From Apostichopus japonicus (taxonomy: Eukaryota > Echinodermata > Holothuroidea > Aspidochirotida > Stichopodidae), in assembly GCF_037975245.1 (NCBI RefSeq), contig NC_092568.1, forward strand, positions 15,091,501 through 15,155,500: 64,000 nucleotides of DNA, in the 5' to 3' direction. The notes below the pieces were generated by a model. That model was not told where the DNA came from. It was given only the letters and a program-made list of their open reading frames with translations, and ran no database searches. The translations under genes and the position numbers were made by a program. Below, piece after piece: positions 51,390-63,594 of this stretch (within the stretch, counting starts at the first letter, position 1; each line of letters opens with the position of its first letter).

Positions 51390-52070
51390 TTATTGTATCG
51401 AGGTCATTATTAATTGATTGGAAATGATTGTTGATTTTCGTGCAGTGCAAAGTAATGCCCCATTGTACATTGACAATAATGTGACTGAGGTTGTATCAGA
51501 TTTTAAATATCTTGGATTAACCTTCAGCAGCTCGCTTACTTGGAATACCCACGTGACTAATATGCCATCAAAAGCTAAACAGAGATTATATTGTATTCGT
51601 AGGCTCGCCGGCTTTGGCTTAGACTTTGATAAGCAGCTTTGGCTTTTTCAGACAATGGTGTTGTCTTTCCTTGTGTAATGTTACCCAGTCTGGTTATCAT
51701 CCTGTTTTAAAGGACAATTAGACTACTTGAATAAATCCGTCAAGTTGTATTCTACCATCACGGATAAATTTATTGATCGTATAATATGTCAGTGTGCTTC
51801 TTCTATAGTCGAGGATTCCGATCACTCTCTCTTTGATTTTTACATGAAACCACGTAGATTTAACACGATGCCACGTATGCGGACAGAACGGTTTAGGCGA
51901 TCATTTTTACCTAGAAGTATTAAAACCTTGAATTGTATCATACATAGATTACTTTTTTAACCTATTTTTGAGATGCTGTAGTCCATTTTATTATATTGTC
52001 ATTTTATGATGAATATCAATAAATTTTACTCCACTTTACTTTATTTTTAATATTTTAATTACAGTAAAGA
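51390..52070 (+). pseudogene. 5'-truncated LINE, C-terminal RT region
   Basis: The frame from 51,418 reads MIVDFR, then FKYLGLTFSSSLTWNTHV, a thumb-region block, and ends with PRMRTERFRRSFLPRSIKTL before TAA at 51,958. One in-frame TAA at 51,676-51,678 is the only break. An EMIVDFR phrase followed by FKYLG is typical of the Rex/CR1-like group of LINEs. The 3' tail after 51,960 contains AATATCAATAAATTTTACTC. Confidence 0.75.
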
Positions 52071-52502
52071 TGTTTGTTTTAATAGTGAATGAATAAATAT
52101 GATATATGGTTTAAGCGTATATGAAGTATTCACCTCGAGAGAATGGTCTAGTCATAGAGGGATCACTCTCTCTTTGATTTTTACATGAAACCACGTAGAT
52201 TTAACACGATGCCACGTATGCGGACAGAACGGTTTAGGCGATCATTTTTACCTCGAAGTATTAAAACCTTGAATTGTATCATACATAGATTACTTTTTTA
52301 ACCTATTTTTGAGATGCTGTAGTCCATTTTATTATATTGTCATTTTATGATGAATATCAATAAATTTTACTCCACTTTACTTTATTTTTAATATTTTAAT
52401 TACAGTAAAGATGTTTGTTTTAATAGTGAATGAATAAATATGATATATGGTTTAAGCGTATATGAAGTATTCACCTCGAGAGAATGGTCTAGTCATAGAG
52501 GG
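51820..52502. repeat. 341-bp tandem duplication of the LINE 3' end
   Basis: The segment from GATCACTCTCTCTTTGATTT (51,820) to CATAGAGGGA is repeated immediately, starting again at 52,161. The two units differ at one position that I can see (CCTAGAAGT versus CCTCGAAGT), so the duplication is very recent. Confidence 0.92.
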
Positions 52503-52679
52503 AACCAATCAAAACATGCCATTTTAGAGTGGGTTCTAAAGCCTATCGCCGCACTTAACATTGCAAATAGAAAGGCTTCATCACACGGACGCGTATTGGT
52601 ATGAATGCAATCAGAGTCAAATGGCCAGATCAAATGTCGTTTGCGACTATGTCATGGTGGAATGGATTGCTGATCAATG

Positions 52680-55490
52680 ATTGTTCATTGTTCATGTTCA
52701 TTATTTATTTCATCCAAGACATAAAAAAATACAAACATTAGAAAAGACAAATAGGATCTGGATGAACAAAAGGAAACTAAATTCCTATAGCCCAAAGGCC
52801 TGTGTACCCAAAAACACAAACACAAAAAATTAACTATACAAATTAAAAATTAAGAACTATGAGATAAAGATAAAATGTGAATCTTAATGCCATTCTTGAA
52901 TGACTGGAGGGAGCCAAAGAGGAGCAACTCTCTTATATTAAGCGGCAGAGTGGACCACACTCTGGGGAAAGTATTGTGATGCCGTTGGTCATCTCTCTAT
53001 TTGTCGTAGGCTACATTACGTAATAATTACAGGTCACGTGATGTCTGCTCACCAGCTCAGCTGAAGCAGACCTCAAGACTTGTGACCAGTCTTCGCTCCC
53101 GATCTGAATCGGTTTGGTTCGGCAGTAGCCCTGGCTCCGACCATTGTGGTCGTACTTGTGTCTGTCTTGTGTTCGTCTTTTATACACTTTTGTACGTATC
53201 GTTATAGGACTCTACTTCGGTATTGAGACCTCGTTTGTGACCATTATCGTTAAGTGCATGTTTTCTACCTATTATTGAGGGCTTCGTGCCGATGTATTGT
53301 TTGTACCGTGGCTGGTTATAGTGATAGATTGCAAAATCTACACAGCGCTTGTTCTTTACTCGTTTATCTATGTGTTATATCTTTTGCATGTAATAGCGAG
53401 ATTTAAGGCTCGTCGTAACTAACATACAACCATCCAAGCCGCATTTGTTTCCATACCACCACCAGTCCTCAGCAGGGAATATTTGGACGCCCCAGAATCT
53501 TAGACTGAGTTAGCGTTACAGTATTAATAAAATTTGTTCTCAAAAGATTGGTCCTGGCATGTAAATGATTGAACAAAAGAACTTCACTATGACGAGTGTT
53601 AATAGATATAGAGTTAGAAATAGCAGAACATACAAAATTGCCATATAAACATTTGGCAACAAACATAACTAGTAGGAGATTACACCTATTAGAAAAGGAA
53701 TACCAATTTATATTTTGTAACCGAATAATATAATTCATCTCACGCCCTTTCTGGCCCAAAATAAATCGAGAGGCGCTCCTCTGGACCCCTTCGAGTCTAT
53801 TCTCTTGAGTCAGATTCTGTGGCCCCCAGGCAGGTAACCCATAATCTAGTACAGGGACAACAAGGGATTTAAAAGACAAAAGGCGGACTTCCTTATTCAG
53901 ACCAGCTGAAACAGAACATAAAAAACAAGCAATTGATGAGCTTTAGTGGCAATCGTGTTACAATGAAGACTCCAGGAGAGTTGGCTGTCAAAGGTTATAC
54001 CAAGGTATTTATGGGATTTGACAGTGTCCAGTTGAAAACCGTTGACAGAGTAGTGCTGGTTTGGGACATGCTTCCTCCGAGAAAGTCGCATGTGTTTACT
54101 CTTGTCAACATAGATTTTCATTTTATAACTGTGTCACCAGTCACGGACTTTATGCAGATCGTCTTGCAGTCTCCTGGGATCTTGATTGTTAGAAACAAAA
54201 TTATAAATCAATGCATCATCAGCAAACAATGAGCAATGTGAATTAAGGTTAAAGAAAAATCGTTCATAAAAAGAACAAAAAGAATAGGGCCAAGCACACT
54301 GCCCTTGGGGATCCCTGATCTGACTTTAACTCAATTAGAATGACTACCTTGGTAATGTACACGCTGGAGTTTATTGCACAGAAAACACTGAATCCATTTC
54401 CAAACAGCTGAGAAAGTTTCTTTAAAAGAGTATTATGTGATATTTTATCAATAGCATTTGAGAAATCTAAAAATATTGCATCAATAAAAGGTGGATTAAT
54501 CAAGTCAAGAGTGCTAGCCCAAGAATGAGAAATATTGCACAATTGGGTATTACAAGAATACTGTGGAATGAAGCCATATTGACACTCAGTCAGCAGGTTA
54601 TTGGATTTCACATGATAAAGGATAGCATTAGATATAATTTTCTCAAAGATTTTACAAATAATAGAGGTAAGTGCAATCGATCTGTAATGATGAACATCGG
54701 CAGTATCACCTTTCCTATGAATTGGAGTAACATTAGCGCATCTCCACTGTAGGGGGAGTTGATCAGTATTTAATGAACAAAGAAAAAGTCTATAAAGAAC
54801 AGAAGACAACACACTGGAAGATTCTCTTAGCAGAGTAGCAGTAATGTCATCGGGGCCAGCAGATTTATTTACCGAGAGTTGGTCAAGCAGTTTACTAATA
54901 TCAGACACAGTAAAACATAAATGACTCAGGGAATGGATTTGCAATTTAATCAGGAATATTTAAAATTGGACCCTCCGTGAGATTAAAATCAGATGCAAAA
55001 TAAGAATTAAAAGCATCTGCAACATCAGCTGGCCTATGCAATTTAGACGCACCAACCTTAAAGCGGGGTGAGAACGACCCCTACTACAAAAAAAGGACCC
55101 AAAACGCTTGTAATTGTCTGGAAGAGATAAGAGATCATTAATTTATGTCCAATAAGCCTGACTAATTTCAGATTTAGTAAAGTTACGAAATCTCTTGTAG
55201 GCGGCCCAGTGGACGGGTGATTTGCTTTTTTTGGCTTTAATAAAAAGCCGACGTTTCTTCTGCAAGAGTTTTTTTTTAGATCTTTGTTAATCCAAGGACT
55301 TTTCTTGCTCTTGCTGGAAATTTAAGTGGGAATAGAATCTCTAATAGAAGCAAACCACTCGTCCAAAAAACCACCCCAGGAGGTCTCAATATCGTCATCA
55401 TTCAAAAACATGTCCCATGGTGCTAAATGAAGCAAATTATTAAAATGACCAAAGTCACCCAGTTTAAAATTTATGGAACGCCAAAAGGGC
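52680..55490 (-). pseudogene. 5'-truncated LINE with interrupted reverse transcriptase
   Basis: The minus-strand frames cover the endonuclease-RT linker (from about 55,490), the RT fingers and palm (54,944-54,264: NKSAGPDDITA, TPIHRKGDTADVHHYRSI, GFIPQYSCNTQL), a catalytic FADD box near 54,220, the thumb (54,121-53,897: SHKYLGITFDSQLSW) and the C-terminal domain (53,879-53,469). A final block with NTFPRVWSTLPLNIREL is at about 52,870-52,985. Several frameshifts break it. The 3' end near 52,690 has GATGAAATAAATAATGAACA. The endonuclease is missing. Confidence 0.78.
52990..53465. mobile_element. unidentified insertion within the LINE C-terminal domain
   Basis: This splits two adjacent parts of the LINE protein, one ending near 53,469 and the next starting near 52,985. 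It is about 480 bp, non-coding, and contains CACGTGATG and GAGACCTCGTTTGTGACC. It might be a solo LTR or a MITE; I find no convincing ends. Confidence 0.45.
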
Positions 55491-55496
55491 AATGTA

Positions 55497-55650
55497 TTTT
55501 GTTGTCTTGATCGAGTTTGTTGCCTCGATCGAGTTTGTTGCCTCGATCGAGTTTGTTGCCTCGATCGAGTTTGTTGCCTCGATCGAGTTTGTTGCCTCGA
55601 TCGAGTGTGTTGCCTCGATCGAGTTTGTTGCCTCGATCGAGTTTGTTAAA
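55497..55650. repeat. 18-bp minisatellite, about eight units
   Basis: The unit is TCGATCGAGTTTGTTGCC, repeated with single-base variants. Each unit includes the palindrome TCGATCGA. It lies exactly where the minus-strand LINE begins, just upstream of the integrase gene. Confidence 0.92.
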
Positions 55651-55790
55651 CTGTGCTGCTATTAAATAATTGAATGTACAATGCACACGTACGCACACAT
55701 AACACTATGCTACTGCTAAGCACAAAAAAAAAGCGCGAATCGGCGTCGTCATATCTCGCGCAACTGGTACACACAACATAAACAGGCTAC

Positions 55791-58700
55791 ATGTATTTTG
55801 TCGAGGTTTATGCCGAAACTAAAGTTAGAAAATTAAAAATGACGGAGAGGGACCAGTTAGCACATTTGGTTGACCTTGGTTATACGAACAAAAAAATAGC
55901 GGAGATCATGGGTGTCTCAGAGAAGTCTGTGAAGAATCTGCGGAAGAGTTACAACCTTAGGAATAAGGATTTATATCGCCAAGTTAACGGTAAGAGCGAC
56001 TAGGATTAGGCCTAGGCCCATAGATATACTACTAGGCGGCAAGACCCCTACATGTAGATCGAGAATTTGGGATGTTCAATACTGCAGGTCCTTGAAACGT
56101 ACACGAAATTTCCCCTCCATAAGCTGTGCTTATTGCAGATTGCACTGCGATCTCGCATGTGCCCAAATGTTCATACTTACTCTTGAAATTCATTCCCTTT
56201 ATGCTTCATCACACAATACACTTGTGACTTGTGAGATAAACATATTTCATACCACATAGAGGCCTACCTTAAATTGGGAGAAAATTAGGGCAACGTGAAC
56301 TCCTAGGCGCCTAGGCCTAAGGTTGCAAGTATGTAGCCATTTTCACATTGAGTTTGGTCACGGCGACACAAGTTATATACATCATTTTATCAAAATCGTG
56401 AACATTTCAAGATTTTATGTAAATAATCAGTAGCCAAGAAAAAGACAGAGGTTTTAAATTGTATTTGTGTGAAAAGTATTGTGATATATGTAAAGGTATA
56501 TCTGTTAGGCCTATATACAATTATATTACATTTTTGGTTGGTCTAAGCTTATTTGAGGGCATATTTTGCGTACACGTTTCAAGGACCTTGTAATAGGTTT
56601 GTGTAACGTACTCTAATTACTAGGTCCTGCTCAAAGGACCAAAGTCTGTTGACCTAAGTTAACTTTATATAGGCACTAGTCAGTGCTGTAGAAAGGTAGG
56701 CCTATATCTTAAAATGTAGCCTAGGTGTACGGTGGAAGTTTAATAAATACGCCAAAAATGTTCATATAATTCGAACCGTAGATGCTATGGAGTTAAAAGT
56801 TTGGATATATAGTCAACATTTAGTGGCAAAAATGTTGAAGGTCATTTGGATTGGTCAATTGCAGTCAAATTTGCGTGCAGCTACCGAGACGTTTCTCGTG
56901 CTTGTTTCTTTCAGATTACTTTCAGAATTTTTTCATCCTATAATTTCTGATATTGCTTTATATCATGACATTTCAACAAGGTATGCCAGTGGCAACGTAT
57001 CAGGGTGTGTGCAACGCCACACATGACTCAGAATGACCAAGACAGACTAATAATGGTGTACATTTCTTGTTATTGGTAAAGATTACTATATGCCCCCTGA
57101 TCAGCTCCCTGACCCCAAAATCCAATTAATCTATTTTTTCTGTATTTATAGATGCACAACTAGATGAGATGGTGACTGCTGCACTCACAAGGAGCCCAAA
57201 CTATGGAGAAAAGATGGTCCATGGACTTTTGGCCTCAAGAGGAATAAAAGTTCAACGTCAGAGATTGCGTCACTCTCTTCGAAGGGTTGATCCAGTGGGT
57301 GAGAATTTAATTTGTCATTTACTTGATTCGCATGATTGATGGTCTCTGTTCGAATTATGCCCAACAACAAGTGAGTGGATCAAATGTTAATAAACTGAGG
57401 AGAGTCTCCAGCCAACCTAAAGCTGCATGAGTGGATAACAAAGGTGTAAATTGGATGAGAAGCTGGTAAATCATATATTCATCATGGATTACCAAAGAAA
57501 GATGAGTCAGATTATGGTACTGCATCAATTGTTACAGTGCCCACTACTGTTGACATACTTTCGAACCAACCACTGGGGAAATTCTGTGGAATGCTGTGCA
57601 CGACATTGGTGCTGACATTAAATTTAAAAATTACATATGTTATATGCAGTTGAGGCCTTCTAAGTTGGATTTGCTCTATATCAAGAAGTATATCGGAAAT
57701 TCACACACTTATATGACCTTTATTATTAAAATTTGTTCTCAACAATAGGCATCTCAATTGTTGAGTACAATATTTACTATTGATTTGCATGATATCATTG
57801 AAAAAAAAAACATTCCACAGTAGCATTGGTTTTGGAGACAAAGAATAATAAATCCCTTTCTTCTTTTTAATACATTGTTTTTATCACAGGGGTGGAAAGG
57901 AGGAAGGCAACCACACTACACAGAAGAGTATATCATGTTGATGGACCAAATTCTGTTTGGCACATAGATGGCAATCATAAATTGATCAGGTATATTGATT
58001 TCCACTGTTCCATTGTTCACTCTTATTCCTGCAAGTTACGATATTAGCTATCTGTCCCCTTATCAATAGTATCTGAGATATGGTACTTTACATAGAGTAA
58101 AACACATACGTACATAATTTTTAATGAATTTGAATAAAACATGCCATTCCTGGTTGTGACCGGGGCAATATACACTGTAGTTGTTTGGATTACAGTGAAA
58201 TGTGGTTAACATTTTGCTCAATTTTATTGCTGGAAAGTTTGAGTCACTTGAAGGGAATATGTGTCATGTCAATTTTTTTTTAAATGACTTTTTACCCATG
58301 TGAATCATTCCATTTTCAAATAGTTCATGTGTAATGTACTGTCTTAAATTTAAACAACTAGCAGTAACTTTATGACAAGAATTCTTACGAAAGGCTCGTT
58401 TCTCTTGTGCGACATGTGGTGATATTTCCGAAAGACGCTGGCTACCTAACCACAATCCATCTCTATATTTGCTGTGTATTGTAACAAACATTTGTTTCCT
58501 TTTGTTTTCAAGGTGGCGGTTTGTCATCCATGGTGGTATAGATGGCTACAGCAAGATACCTGTCTTCATGCGTTGCTCATCTGATAACATAGCAGAAACC
58601 ATGCTTTCATCATTCCAAAAAGGGGTACTAGACTATGGACTCCCAGAGAAAGTGAGGTCCGACAAAGGAGGTGAAAATGTACTTGTATGTTCTTTCATGA

Positions 58701-60259
58701 TGAACCACCCCCTTCGTGGGCCAGATACAAGGCCATTTAGTCGCAGTGTGCACAATCAACGGATTGAACGCTTATGGAGAGATGTTTTCACGGTAGGTAT
58801 TGGTGTAATAATGTCATGTGTGACCTAAATTTAATATCATCTATTATAATGAAAATGATACTAATCTGCAGGCCTATGAAGTGACTCACAAACACAATTC
58901 AACATATTAACTGTTTAATTGTTTTGATTTATGTAGCAATTGCTATTTACCTTTATTATATAATTTTTTTGCTAGTTAATTGCTAATCAATTGGTTAACT
59001 GAATTATCATATCACAGCTTACATGTTTATGCAGAATATCCATCAATCCTTATCATCATAATCTCACCAGAACTCTCTTGCTTGGCCTGTATTGACCTTA
59101 AATGACATTGGTACTGAACCGAAAATAGGTTTCAGTTACAATTTGGCAAAGCAACATGCAAATTATGAGAGTGTTATAGTTTGGAGGTCAGTGTTCTTTA
59201 AATATGTCATGAAAACAGTTGTTGTATTTGACATCTACTTCCCATATAACCTTGGACATGTACTGAAACAATTGGACTCCCATGAGCAAGTCACATTCTA
59301 TAAGGAGAATCTATATGCGAAATTGAGAATGCACCCATGAGCAGCCGTAGTATCTTCCTAAGCTTACTTGACAAGCTCGGACCATATCTTGCCCCCACCT
59401 TTACCTGTAATTTGTCGTTTTTTAAACAGGGTTGTACAAGTATGTACCACACGCTCTTCGGGAAAATGGAGGATGATGCTCAGCTAGACATTGCAAATGA
59501 AGTTGACATTGCTGCTCTACATATGGTATTTCTTCCCATCATAAACAATCATTTGAAGACATTCCAAATAAGCTATATCCACCACAAGATTCGAACTGCT
59601 GGGAATAAAACTCCTCTTCAACTGTACCACACAGCAATAGATGGAGGACATCATGTGGATTTCATCAGTGAGGTATATATGGTAGTTTATCATATATCTA
59701 TTAGTAAGGTTTGAGAGGCACCATGGTCTTAAATATTATAAACATATTAAAACAAGATATGCATGCAGATGTCAGTAAGTGTTATTGACTTAATGTAATA
59801 AATGAATTGTGGAAATTGACTACAGGACTTAGTGAGTTATATGACAAGAACCAGACCCAGTCAGATCTTATTAACAATTGATGCTTTTGACTGATAATAA
59901 TCCTGAGAGGATTAATAGATATAAACCTGAAAATGGAGCATTTCAATGTATCAATTGGTATCTCTAATACAAGTGGAAGCAATCACTGGGGCACCCTTAA
60001 AATGAAAAAAAAAATAACTGTCTCTCTCTGATGTTATATGTTGTGTTTACAGGATGAAATGGAGCACTACCGAAATCAAGATGGTGGTATTGGTGGTGAA
60101 GCTGTCTGTGTGCCTGATGGCATCCGGTTGACTTTGGACCAACAAGCAGCATTCAACCGAGAATTTAACATGGACGTTTCAGAGTTGCATGCTGAACAAG
60201 ATCAAATCAGCTACTTTTTGGCAGCCAAAACCTTCTTGCATGGTGTTTTAAACAATTAG
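55791..60259 (+). CDS. HTH plus DDE integrase-core protein, six exons, intact
   Basis: Exons: 55,791-55,989, 57,152-57,298, 57,890-57,989, 58,513-58,792, 59,430-59,672 and 60,053-60,259. All introns are GT-AG and the phases (1, 1, 2, 0, 0) join without a stop, giving 391 residues; a second ATG at 55,839 would give 375. Residues 17-50 form a helix-turn-helix (MTERDQLAHLVDLGYTNKKI, then MGVSEKSVKNL). The integrase core has WHIDGNHK (Asp142), VRSDKGGEN (Asp199) and NQRIERLW (Glu234), so the D-D-E triad is complete with 34 residues between the last two. A LFGKMED segment and an HHKIRTAGNKTPLQLYH end are typical of an integrase-core family amplified in fish, corals and echinoderms. It may be a domesticated or still mobile integrase. 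DNA binding and strand transfer are inferred from family. Confidence 0.88.
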
Positions 60260-60369
60260 GGCATATATCGGTAACGTTTGGTTATATCAGAACCCTCCCA
60301 TCATTATGTACTTGGACTAAATATTTAGAAAGTTGTCAACTTGTTCTATAATTTGTCATTTTGTCAAGT
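60260..60369. other. 3' end of the integrase gene
   Basis: Short AT-rich stretch after the TAG. No AATAAA is seen close by; the nearest clear one is near 61,014. Confidence 0.4.
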
Positions 60370-60860
60370 TGTCATTTTTTATTCCTTGCCAAAGGAATCT
60401 ATGCGGTCACGCAGCGTATGTGCGTGTGGATGTGACGCCTGCTCGTAATCGCCTGCTCGTAATCTCAAGAAAGCCAACCTTCACAAATGTCTTACTTGGC
60501 ATGTAGCTTTCATGTAACATTGAATACAAGAACCCTATTGTTTTTGGTGCGCTTTCAAGGTTATTTGAGGTCAACAGAGGTCAAAAAGCGAAAACCTTGT
60601 AATCGTAATAACTGGAGAACACAAGTGTCTACAGAGATCCTTTTTGACTTGTAGGTTGCCCATATGGGGTGCAAGAACCATATTGATTATGGTGCTGTTC
60701 TAAGGTCATTTGAGATCAAAGTGTAAATTCCTTGTAATATCAATAACTGGGGAATGCAAATGTTTACAGAGATCTTATTTGATCTGTATGTTGCCCATAA
60801 TGTGGTACAAGAAAACCTGATGTTTTTGGTGCTGAATGCTCTCATCGTATAAATCTTCCA
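60370..60860. repeat. interspersed repeat with AGGTCA half-sites
   Basis: It contains a GTCACGCAGCGTATGTGCG segment and repeated phrases (GGTCAACAGAGGTCAAAAAG, GTAATAACTGG, TACAGAGATC) at about 120-bp intervals. It looks like a moderately repetitive family with internal near-repeats, with no coding capacity. Confidence 0.5.
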
Positions 60861-61734
60861 AGACTGTCAATATGTCAATGCCTTATTCAAACCAATTAGC
60901 TTGGGCCCAGGGTAATGCTATCATGAGTGGAATGAAGAGATGTTTATGTTTGTGGTTTTTTAGCTTGTCTCTAAGGTAATAATCCTGTTATGGCCTAATT
61001 ATCCTGTTTGTTGAATAAATAAACTAGCTACTTAGCTGGTGTTCAGATAATCCCTAGACAGGGATAAAACTGTGACACAATGGTGTTTCTGGTCCTAGAC
61101 AGATCAAGGGTGGCTGATTGTGGCAAAAGTTTTTATTGATCTGTGCCCTGGGAGAGGCATCAAAGGAAATTGATTTCCCCTTCATTTCTTCCACATTGAT
61201 TTTATTTGTACAATTTATGGCAAGGAATCACGACACACATTTGTGTCTTGTTGTATAATTTCTATAATACCATGGTTTTGTTGTCGAACACAACAATTTT
61301 TAACCAATAACATTGACCGAGTCATCGCCTTCCTTGTTCAACATAATCTGACTTTGGAGAGTTTTTTTTTCTGTGAAACATCCCTCATTGCACACTGACA
61401 CTGTGCATGACTAATATCAAACACCACAAGTAATATCAAACACATTTCTCTTACAAAATGACAAAAGTCTGACTACTATACAGAATCTCCATTCACTGCC
61501 AGGAGTAATTGACTGGGGGGCATATTGTCCAAATTTGATGAACGCAGATACACTATCTAAGCGGCGCAGGGAGTAGCGTACCAGAAATTTTTGCCTAAAC
61601 CACATCCCAGATCACCAAAATGGCACTTCCCATGCATTGTAAGTTGTATTTGAACACCTCATTTTGGGCTTTTTAGCATCTAACATTAAACATCCAGTTG
61701 TAGAAATTCAGCTATGTCTATGTCACTGTGGGTC
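60861..61734. other. intergenic sequence
   Basis: No gene recognised. An AATAAA near 61,014 could serve the integrase transcript. Confidence 0.4.
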
Positions 61735-63120
61735 ATTTGAGGTCAAACTATATTAGATCAACATTAAACTTGTATGTATAGTAGATGTTTATTAACAAAA
61801 AAGAAAAGAAATGGAAGTTATGTCACTACTCATCTCTTTATATATATGACAATATAAACAGTTGGACAGAGATCTTATTTTGCATTGGTTGTGATTGTTT
61901 TTGAAGTGGCATAGTTGATTATTGGAGTACAAATCATTGCATGAAAAGTGATTTTGTCAAGTGATTTATTATGGTTAAAGTGTTGATATTGTCACTATTA
62001 TAGTGAGACAATATAAACTTAGTAATAAAATATGATATTAAAAGTGATCTGTGAGGTTTATGGCAAGGCTTCACTAATATTATCTGGCAAGCAGAAAAGC
62101 CAATAAAACATGGTAAATAAAAATGAACATGTGAGAACTTTTACTCGAACATGTTCATTATTTCTGATCAAGAACTAGATTTCACCTAAAGGAAGGTATT
62201 TTCTGCTTTAAAAAATCTTTTATATACACTGGTACCTCCAGAAATAATTGTATAAAAATGCACATCACAGCATTTCCTTGTGGAGGCATGTTATTAAAAG
62301 CAAGATATTGTGTTTACTTTCTAATCAACTATCATGAAAGACAAATACAAAACTATAAACTATAACAAAACTATAAGTTCAGAGATCATACCCCGATCCG
62401 CCCCAAATCCCCCCCCCCCTCCCTACCCCAACTCAACAATGTTGGATCAACATGAAACTTGGTACATAGAGTAAATGCTTAGCAGCAAAACAATTGGAGG
62501 TCATGTTGCTACTCATATTGTTTTCATATGTGGAAATATCAACAATTGGACAAAGATCTGATTTAGCATTGGTTGTGATAATATTTGATTGTATATAATA
62601 GCATTTCATTTGATATGTAGCATAGTTGATTACTGGAGTACTCTTCTACAAATCATTGCATGGAAAGTTCAAATAGTTCAAAATACTTGAATAAGAATAC
62701 AGTATTCACACGTGATTTAGTATGGTTATATATTTTTATTAAATGTTGATATCACTATTATAGTGTTTTATAACAAATAATGGTTCGGTAGTCTTAACTC
62801 TTGTACAGTAGAACCTTTACTAACAGCTTAAAAAACAACTGACAAAAACGCCTTCACGAGGTGCACAGAAGTGAATAATGATATCAAAATATATTAAGCA
62901 CACAATATTAGAATGAAAGAAGCAGGAATACAAAGACTAAGTAAACTTAATTTAAAAAAAGATATATATTAAATATGATATTTAAAGAGATACAAGGTGA
63001 TCTGTGGGGTTTATTGCAAGGCTTCACTAATATTATCTGGCAAGCAGAAAAGCCAATAAAACATGGTAAATAAAAACGAACATGTGAGAACTTTTATATG
63101 AACATGTTCATTATTTGACA
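61735..63120. repeat. diverged direct duplication, two copies of about 430-680 bp
   Basis: Copy A (61,735-62,165) and copy B (62,440-63,120) share, in order, GATCAACAT-AAACTTG, TCACTACTCAT / TTGCTACTCAT, CAATTGGACAAAGATCT, GCATTGGTTGTGAT, GGCTTCACTAATATTATC and CATGGTAAATAAAAA, then GAACATGTGAGAACTTTTA and GAACATGTTCATTATTT. Copy B has an extra 150 bp or more in its middle. Confidence 0.8.
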
Positions 63121-63301
63121 TTCATGATCGGAAGGTACCTTTGACACCTGAACATAGCATCGACACTGTAAAAATCCCCCAAAACACTTAAAGGTCAAAT
63201 TGAGGTCAAGGGTCACACAGATGCTGGTCGACAATAGTTCTTGTATGGAATATGGAATCTTTAAACTGGTTGGCAGCTTTGTAATGATGGGATGTAACAA
63301 T

Positions 63302-63594
63302 CTATATCTTGCCAAAGCCAGGAGAACATAAGATGGCCTCTACCATCATTGTGCTGAAGGCATTCACATCTTCCATACCACGTGGAAGGTGTAACTCCAA
63401 TCCACATGAGGATGCTGTAGGTAATGGCTTGGTCCCGGGGGTGATGCTAGAGAAATCCACATCAATCTGTTTGTCAAACCCCAGAGGGGGTATTGCGTCA
63501 GCACCAGTACAAAATCTGATGATGTGATGCAGGCCAAATTCAACCCTCTCAGTGTGCCCATCCTCAGTATGTATTTCTTGGCTGCATTCATCAT
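63302..63594 (-). CDS. last exon of a HECT-type E3 ubiquitin ligase
   Basis: After an acceptor (polypyrimidine stretch then TTTAAG, ending at 63,595) a 293-bp exon in phase 1 encodes 96 residues and stops at TAG (63,302-63,304). The sequence has FGLHHIIRFCTGADAIPPLG, PTASSCGLELHLP and an MMVEAILCSPGFGKI end. This is the C-lobe of a HECT domain: the Cys of PTASSC is the ubiquitin-accepting cysteine, followed by the Leu-Pro pair and the hydrophobic C-terminal tail. It resembles the G2E3-like HECT group. The rest of the gene lies to the right of the window. It is convergent with the integrase gene. Confidence 0.82.

Noticed and set aside
62150-62162. p53-type response element (GAACATGTTC)
   Set aside because: A ten-base word in AT-rich repeat DNA is expected by chance; no supporting promoter context.
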